Part shown: one piece after another, positions 63,861 to 64,000 of the stretch
Numbering within the stretch: position 1 is the stretch's first letter
Layout: each line of letters opens with the position of its first letter
Origin: Zeus faber
Lineage: Eukaryota > Chordata > Actinopteri > Zeiformes > Zeidae
DNA: 64,000 nucleotides
Reading direction: 5' to 3'
NCBI GenBank assembly: GCA_960531495.1
Contig: OY482852.1
Coordinates: 9,239,212-9,303,211, forward strand
The notes under the pieces: model-generated
Database searches by the model: none
Told to the model about the DNA's origin: nothing
Seen by the model: only the letters and a program-made list of their open reading frames with translations
Program-made: the position numbers and the translations under genes

Positions 63861-64000
63861 TTCACGGCGACGGCGTCCATCAGCGCGCCGACACCGGGAA
63901 CAAACACACACGCACAGACACACACGCACGCTCGGCGAGAATAATATGAAACAGCGATACAAAGGAAACATGAATATAGAAAATGAGAAAACGCGGATGG

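Noticed and set aside
63462-63971. 169-aa frame across the N gap
   Set aside because: Most of it is undefined sequence.

Overview
This window is vertebrate nuclear DNA, almost certainly from a teleost fish and probably a percomorph. The evidence is two protein-coding genes with fish-type sequence (serinc2 and the membrane progestin receptor alpha gene paqr7), very many long (CA)n/(GT)n microsatellites, L2-type LINE copies, decayed Tc1 and Tigger-like DNA transposons, tRNA-derived SINEs, GT-AG introns and CpG-rich promoters. There are no bacterial-type operons. Most long open frames are repeat artefacts: CA repeats read as His-Thr or Cys-Val, CT repeats as Ser-Leu, and minisatellites open in all three frames.

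Layout. 1-15 kb: gene-poor DNA with about ten long CA/GT tracts, a Tc1-like transposon deletion derivative (5661-6551) and a tRNA-derived SINE (about 8771-9212). 15-18.4 kb: CpG-rich patches. One (about 15.0-15.55 kb) has GC boxes and an ATG followed by a consensus splice donor on the minus strand. The other (about 16.58-17.25 kb) has a TATA box, an NRF1 site and a plus-strand ATG exon encoding a signal-peptide-like sequence. Both are only candidate first exons of genes I cannot name. 18.8-19.3 kb: a minisatellite with nested 16/48-bp periods. 19.9-25.8 kb: serinc2 on the minus strand, fully reconstructable as ten coding exons (455 aa), with two perfect CRE palindromes upstream at 26.14-26.17 kb. 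26.54-27.26 kb: a striking 32-bp minisatellite with a 64-bp dimeric higher-order repeat. 28.1-29.1 kb: a 5'-truncated L2 copy. 30.6-34.9 kb: paqr7, with a GC/CCAAT promoter, a non-coding first exon, one intron, a single-exon 352-aa CDS and two possible polyadenylation sites.

35-64 kb: a gene desert with no recognisable exon. It has blocks of unique, AT-rich, homeobox-motif-rich sequence that look like conserved non-coding elements, and is punctuated by microsatellites, a 454-nt uninterrupted homopurine tract (48777-49230), foldback and MITE-like elements, a Tigger-like MITE carrying its own 11-bp minisatellite (55403-55982), and a 2.6-kb L2 LINE copy on the minus strand (59481 to about 62045). 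A run of 200 N (63661-63860) is an assembly gap.

The two solid genes encode unrelated membrane proteins: a serine-incorporator family protein and a membrane progestin receptor. They are transcribed divergently, with about 5 kb between their promoters. I see no defence system, CRISPR array, gene cluster or other clearly novel system. The most unusual structures are the higher-order minisatellite, the minisatellite-bearing MITE, the homopurine tract and the two unassigned candidate first exons.
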